A stretch of DNA of 64,000 nt from Hyphomonadaceae bacterium (GTDB lineage: Bacteria; Pseudomonadota; Alphaproteobacteria; Caulobacterales; Hyphomonadaceae), in the NCBI GenBank assembly GCA_028285145.1, contig JANQQC010000017.1:25551-89550 (forward strand). Direction: 5' to 3'. The number at the start of each line of letters is the position of its first letter. The stretch's first letter is position 1. A program made the translations under genes and the position numbers. The notes under the pieces were generated by a model. It made no database searches and was not told where the DNA came from. It saw only the letters and a list, made by a program, of their open reading frames with translations. Of this stretch, positions 61,145 to 64,000 are shown piece by piece.

Positions 61145-62350
61145 ATGGACTTCAACGACACACCCGAAGAAGCAGAATTCCGCGCGGAGGCCCGCGCCTT
61201 TCTCGAAAAACACCTGACGCTGAAATCAGCCAACAAGATCGCCACGGCAGAAGACCGCAAGAATCTTCTGAAGCGGGCGAAAGAGTGGCAGGACATCAAG
61301 GCGCAGAACGGCTACGCCAAGATTACTTGGCCGAAAGAGCTGGGCGGCCGCGACGGCACGCCGATGCAGCAGGTCATCTGGGGCCAGGAAGAGGGTAAGT
61401 TCGATGCGCCCACCGGCCCGTTCGCCATCGGCCTTGGCATGTGCATCCCGACCGTCATCGCGTTCGGGTCTGACGAACACAAGAAGCGCTATGTCCAGAA
61501 AGCCCTCCATGGCGAGGAGATCTGGTGCCAGCTCTTCTCCGAGCCATCTGCCGGATCGGACGTTGCGGGCCTGAAAACCCGCGCTGTCAAAGACGGCGAT
61601 GACTGGGTGATCAACGGCCAGAAAGTGTGGACCTCCGGCGCGCACTATTCCGACTATGGCATTCTCCTTGTGCGGACGGACCCGAAAGTCCCGAAACACA
61701 AGGGCCTGACCATGTTCATCGTGGACATGAAGCAGGAAGGCGTTGAAGCCCGCCCGATCCACCAGGCGTCCGGCGGCCGTGAATTCAACGAGGTCTACTT
61801 CACAGATGTTCGCATCCCGGACTCCGACCGTCTCGGTGAAGTCGGGCAGGGCTGGAAAGTAGCGCTCGTCACGCTGATGAATGAGCGCCTGGCTGTTGGC
61901 GGATCGCCCGGCCCGGACTGGGCGGAGATCATGAACTACGCCAAGGATGCCGGCACCATGTCCGATCAGGCCTTCCGTGAGAAACTGGCCGACTGGTATG
62001 TGGCGGCCCAGGGCTACAAGTTGACAAAATTCCGTACACAAACGGCGCTGTCACGCGGCGAAACGCCGGGTCCTGAAAACTCCATCGGCAAGATCATCAC
62101 GGCCAACCACTTGCAGGACATCTGCAACTCAGCCATCGAGATGCAGGACCATTACGGCCTGATCAATGATCCCGACGCCGCACCGTCCGATGCCATCTTC
62201 CAGCAAAGCTTCATGTGGGCTCCGGGTCTGCGCATTGCTGGCGGCACGGATGAAATCCTGAAGAATATCATCGCCGAGCGCGTGCTTGGCCTGCCACAGG
62301 ATGTCCGCGTCGATAAGGATGTCTCCTTCGAGGAACTGAAGCAGGGCTAA
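61145..62350 (+). CDS. Acyl-CoA dehydrogenase, larger subunit-like
   Basis: A 401-residue acyl-CoA dehydrogenase. The N-terminal MDFNDTPEEAEFRAEARAFL is typical, with QLFSEPSAGSDVAGLKTRA in the middle domain and GGTDEILKNIIAERVLGLP near the C-terminus (the usual FAD/catalytic-region signature). GGAAGGACAAC precedes the ATG. Co-transcribed with the preceding gene. With the first subunit it may form a heterotetramer, as steroid-degrading FadE pairs do (inference). A terminator follows. Confidence 0.9.
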   Translation: MDFNDTPEEAEFRAEARAFLEKHLTLKSANKIATAEDRKNLLKRAKEWQDIKAQNGYAKITWPKELGGRDGTPMQQVIWGQEEGKFDAPTGPFAIGLGMCIPTVIAFGSDEHKKRYVQKALHGEEIWCQLFSEPSAGSDVAGLKTRAVKDGDDWVINGQKVWTSGAHYSDYGILLVRTDPKVPKHKGLTMFIVDMKQEGVEARPIHQASGGREFNEVYFTDVRIPDSDRLGEVGQGWKVALVTLMNERLAVGGSPGPDWAEIMNYAKDAGTMSDQAFREKLADWYVAAQGYKLTKFRTQTALSRGETPGPENSIGKIITANHLQDICNSAIEMQDHYGLINDPDAAPSDAIFQQSFMWAPGLRIAGGTDEILKNIIAERVLGLPQDVRVDKDVSFEELKQG

Positions 62351-62380
62351 AACCTCCAGTCTTCTCCTAAATATACCAAT

Positions 62381-62413
62381 GGCCCCGGCGTTCGCTCCGG
62401 GGTCATTTCTTTT
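62381..62413 (+). terminator. Intrinsic terminator after the acyl-CoA dehydrogenase pair
   Basis: GGCCCCGG (62381-62388) pairs with CCGGGGTC (62396-62403; one G-T pair) around CGTTCGCT, and is followed by ATTTCTTTT. Good stem and U-rich tail, 30 nt after the stop. Confidence 0.8.
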
Positions 62414-62498
62414 GCGGAAGACCTCGTTGAAGGTCTGCACCTTTCTAGGGGGCGGGCCCGGCAACTGTGCCTTGACGGCAGGCCTTGATTGTGAAACG

Positions 62499-62510
62499 TG
62501 AACATGTTCA
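62499..62510. promoter_or_regulatory. 12-bp perfect palindrome TGAACATGTTCA upstream of the second desaturase gene
   Basis: A perfect palindrome lies 63 nt before the start of the desaturase-family gene, in an AT-rich stretch. Such sites suit a dimeric regulator. It does not match the alphaproteobacterial LexA motif (GTTC-N7-GTTC or GAAC-N7-GAAC), and the regulator is unknown. Confidence 0.35.
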
Positions 62511-62573
62511 TTTTATTGTTTGGCAGGGCATATTCTGATTGCCCGGCGTGATCGGGCCTGGCGGAGATGACTA

Positions 62574-63728
62574 ATGGCAAGGATGGGTGAGCCCGGTTTC
62601 GGGAATCGGAAGCTGCCGGCACGTGCGCGTGTGGGCCGTTTCCTGGAGACGTGGCTCGGCGCGCCGCTGAATCTTTTGGAGGCAGCCTTAGGGTGGGTGA
62701 TCGTCAAGCCAACGCGCTGGGCGATGCGGCATTTGGACGGGCTTTCCTACAGGCTGGAAGGCACGCTGCTGCGCAAAGTCCTCTCCAACACCCTGTTTCC
62801 CTTCACCATCGCGCTGTCTCTCTTTGTCGGTTTCAAGATGGTGGAGAACGGCATTTCGATCGGGACGTTGCTCTCTTTCGTACTGCTGCCTGTCATCTTC
62901 GGGCTCTATTGCGCACCATTTGAACGCCTCATGCCCTACAGCCGGAACTGGCTTGAAGGGGGGAATGACACCGCCGTCGACATCATCATGTATTTTTCAG
63001 GTGCTTTCTGGAGCGGTGTGTCGAAAGTTTTGGTCAGCGCTCTGTTCATCGTGGGCGTGGTCGAGTTTCTCGAACCTTACGGCCACGAATACTGGCCATC
63101 GAACCTGCATCCGGTTCTGCAGGTTTTCCTGTTCATCCTGATCAAGGATTTCTTCCGGTACTGGTTTCACCGTGCTCTACACGAAGTCCCGTTCCTGTGG
63201 CGGATCCATGCGGCGCATCATTCGGTGGAACGGCTCTATTGGCTCAACGGAATTCGCGCCCATCCGCTTGAGATCTTCGGTCAGGCGCTGTTTTACGCCA
63301 TCCCGCTTGCACTGGTACAGCCTTCAGCCGAGATCGCCCTGGTTGCAATTGTCCTGCAACTCAGCATCGGGATCTTCCAGCACTCCAACATCGACCTGAA
63401 CCTCGGATTCTGGGAGTACATCTTCTCGATCGGGGATAATCACCGCTACCATCACTACCCCGACAAGGGCGTTGGCGATTCCAATTATGGTGGCGAGTTC
63501 ATTGTCTGGGATATCCTGTTCGGCACGTTCCACAAGCCAAAGGATGAGCGCCCGCATGACCGGATCGGTATCGGCACGGCACCGGACTACCCTATGACTG
63601 TCGCTGGCCTTCTCATCGCACCCTTCCTGCCCAACCAGAAAGTCTTCGGACGAGGCTCGGACGAGGCCACCGAGGGCGAAATCAAACCGTCCGCTGCCGA
63701 TCAGCCGGTCCTGCACCCCGCCGAATAG
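62574..63728 (+). CDS. Sterol desaturase family membrane protein, second copy
   Basis: A 384-residue di-iron membrane oxygenase with longer N- and C-termini than the copy at 28699-29640. Histidine boxes are HRALHE (about 199), HAAHHS (about 213) and HRYHHYP (about 289), all intact. Four or more helices lie between about 75 and 265. The C-terminal tail is acidic and unconserved. GGAG lies upstream of ATG 62574. Lipid hydroxylation or desaturation is the likely chemistry. Confidence 0.88.
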   Translation: MARMGEPGFGNRKLPARARVGRFLETWLGAPLNLLEAALGWVIVKPTRWAMRHLDGLSYRLEGTLLRKVLSNTLFPFTIALSLFVGFKMVENGISIGTLLSFVLLPVIFGLYCAPFERLMPYSRNWLEGGNDTAVDIIMYFSGAFWSGVSKVLVSALFIVGVVEFLEPYGHEYWPSNLHPVLQVFLFILIKDFFRYWFHRALHEVPFLWRIHAAHHSVERLYWLNGIRAHPLEIFGQALFYAIPLALVQPSAEIALVAIVLQLSIGIFQHSNIDLNLGFWEYIFSIGDNHRYHHYPDKGVGDSNYGGEFIVWDILFGTFHKPKDERPHDRIGIGTAPDYPMTVAGLLIAPFLPNQKVFGRGSDEATEGEIKPSAADQPVLHPAE

Positions 63729-63769
63729 GGCGGACCGCTCAGGACCCTATCCCCGCTTTTGCTCTGCTC

Positions 63770-63842
63770 ATCCCGGACGTGATCCGGGATCTCGTGCCGC
63801 GTGTTCAGTAGTGTTTGCTGCATATCCCGGCCGACGCCGGGA
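63770..63842. repeat. REP-like palindrome pair
   Basis: Two short stem-loops follow the desaturase gene: ATCCCGGA-CGTGA-TCCGGGAT (63770-63790) and TCCCGGC-CGAC-GCCGGGA (63825-63842). CCCGG-N-CCGGG elements of this kind are frequent in intergenic DNA of alphaproteobacteria. They may act as REP/BIME-like sequences or transcript ends. Confidence 0.55.
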
Positions 63843-63903
63843 GGCGCGGGGTAAGAAATCAGCCAAAACTTATCCCCCTCGATCCGGGTACAGCTATGAT
63901 CCA

Positions 63904-64000
63904 GTGATCGCTCCCCTGAAGGGCCGGGTCGGCCGTCTGGCTTTGGGGGGCGAGGTCGCGGTCTGGCGGCCCGGCACCGGCGGTGTGCCGGTCTCCGTCT
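63904..64000 (+). CDS. Possible partial CDS running off the right edge
   Basis: From a GTG at 63904 an open frame continues without a stop to the window end (31 codons), starting VIAPLKGRVGRLALGG. Third codon positions are mostly G or C, as expected for coding DNA here. No ribosome site is clear and I recognise no motif. It may be the 5' end of a gene or chance. Confidence 0.3.
   Translation, partial: MIAPLKGRVGRLALGGEVAVWRPGTGGVPVSV

Overview
This 64 kb window looks like a chromosomal segment of a GC-rich alphaproteobacterium, most likely in the Caulobacterales/Maricaulales (Hyphomonadaceae-like). That placement is inference. It rests on a TipF-like EAL protein, a PleC/DivJ-type histidine kinase with a dense cluster of GANTC (CcrM) sites at its start, the order hflK-hflC-DUF2065-degP, an extended TonB/ExbBD operon and many acyl-CoA genes. 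I see no phage genes, transposases, integrases or CRISPR array. Coding density is very high, and 8 of 10 convergent gene pairs end within 4 nt of each other.

Layout. 0-8 kb: an FAH-family hydrolase, a lipoprotein that looks like a metal-ligand-less MBL fold, a TipF-like protein overlapping a GtrA-family protein, an enoyl-CoA hydratase, an MBL hydrolase, and a coupled set of small membrane protein, YbjQ-family protein and signal peptidase I, then a histidine phosphatase. 8-15 kb: Mrp/ApbC diverging from hflK-hflC-DUF2065-degP, then SppA and tRNA-Gln(TTG). 15-22 kb: an extended TonB energy-transduction locus (DUF3450, large ExbB-like, ExbB, two ExbD, two TonB, TPR protein) with an internal terminator and a Fur-box-like site. 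22-31 kb: an S9 peptidase, MsrB, a secreted protein made of five Cys/Asp-rich repeats, MaoC hydratase, acyl-CoA ligase, DfsB-family protein, sterol-desaturase-family protein, a crotonase and a Cys-rich Sel1 protein. 31-36 kb: an SDR, a diguanylate cyclase, a VTT-domain membrane protein, and leuA preceded by a 19-codon leucine-rich leader peptide. 36-42 kb: the rod-shape operon mreB-mreC-mreD-PBP2-rodA. 42-50 kb: an NSS transporter, prolyl aminopeptidase, a lipoprotein, DUF423 with a thioesterase, an uncharacterised trio including an ACAD10/11-type phosphotransferase, a nitrilase and a dipeptide epimerase. 50-54 kb: an Mla/MCE lipid transport operon with a STAS-fused permease. 54-64 kb: the histidine kinase, aminopeptidase N, a VanZ-like protein, a hypothetical, a pair of acyl-CoA dehydrogenases, a second desaturase-family protein, and REP-like palindromes near the right edge.

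Together the genes cover envelope biogenesis and quality control (signal peptidase, SppA, HflKC, DegP, Mre/Rod, Mla), TonB-dependent uptake, lipid and acyl-CoA metabolism, and polarity/cell-cycle signalling. The best hidden signal is the leuA leader. It is a Leu-rich short ORF whose start codon lies where a promoter ending in the preceding gene would begin transcription, followed by mutually exclusive stems, so I read it as a leaderless attenuator. Other points of interest are the five-repeat Cys protein, the pseudo-MBL lipoprotein, the paired TonBs with a conserved Cys pair, and the phosphotransferase trio.
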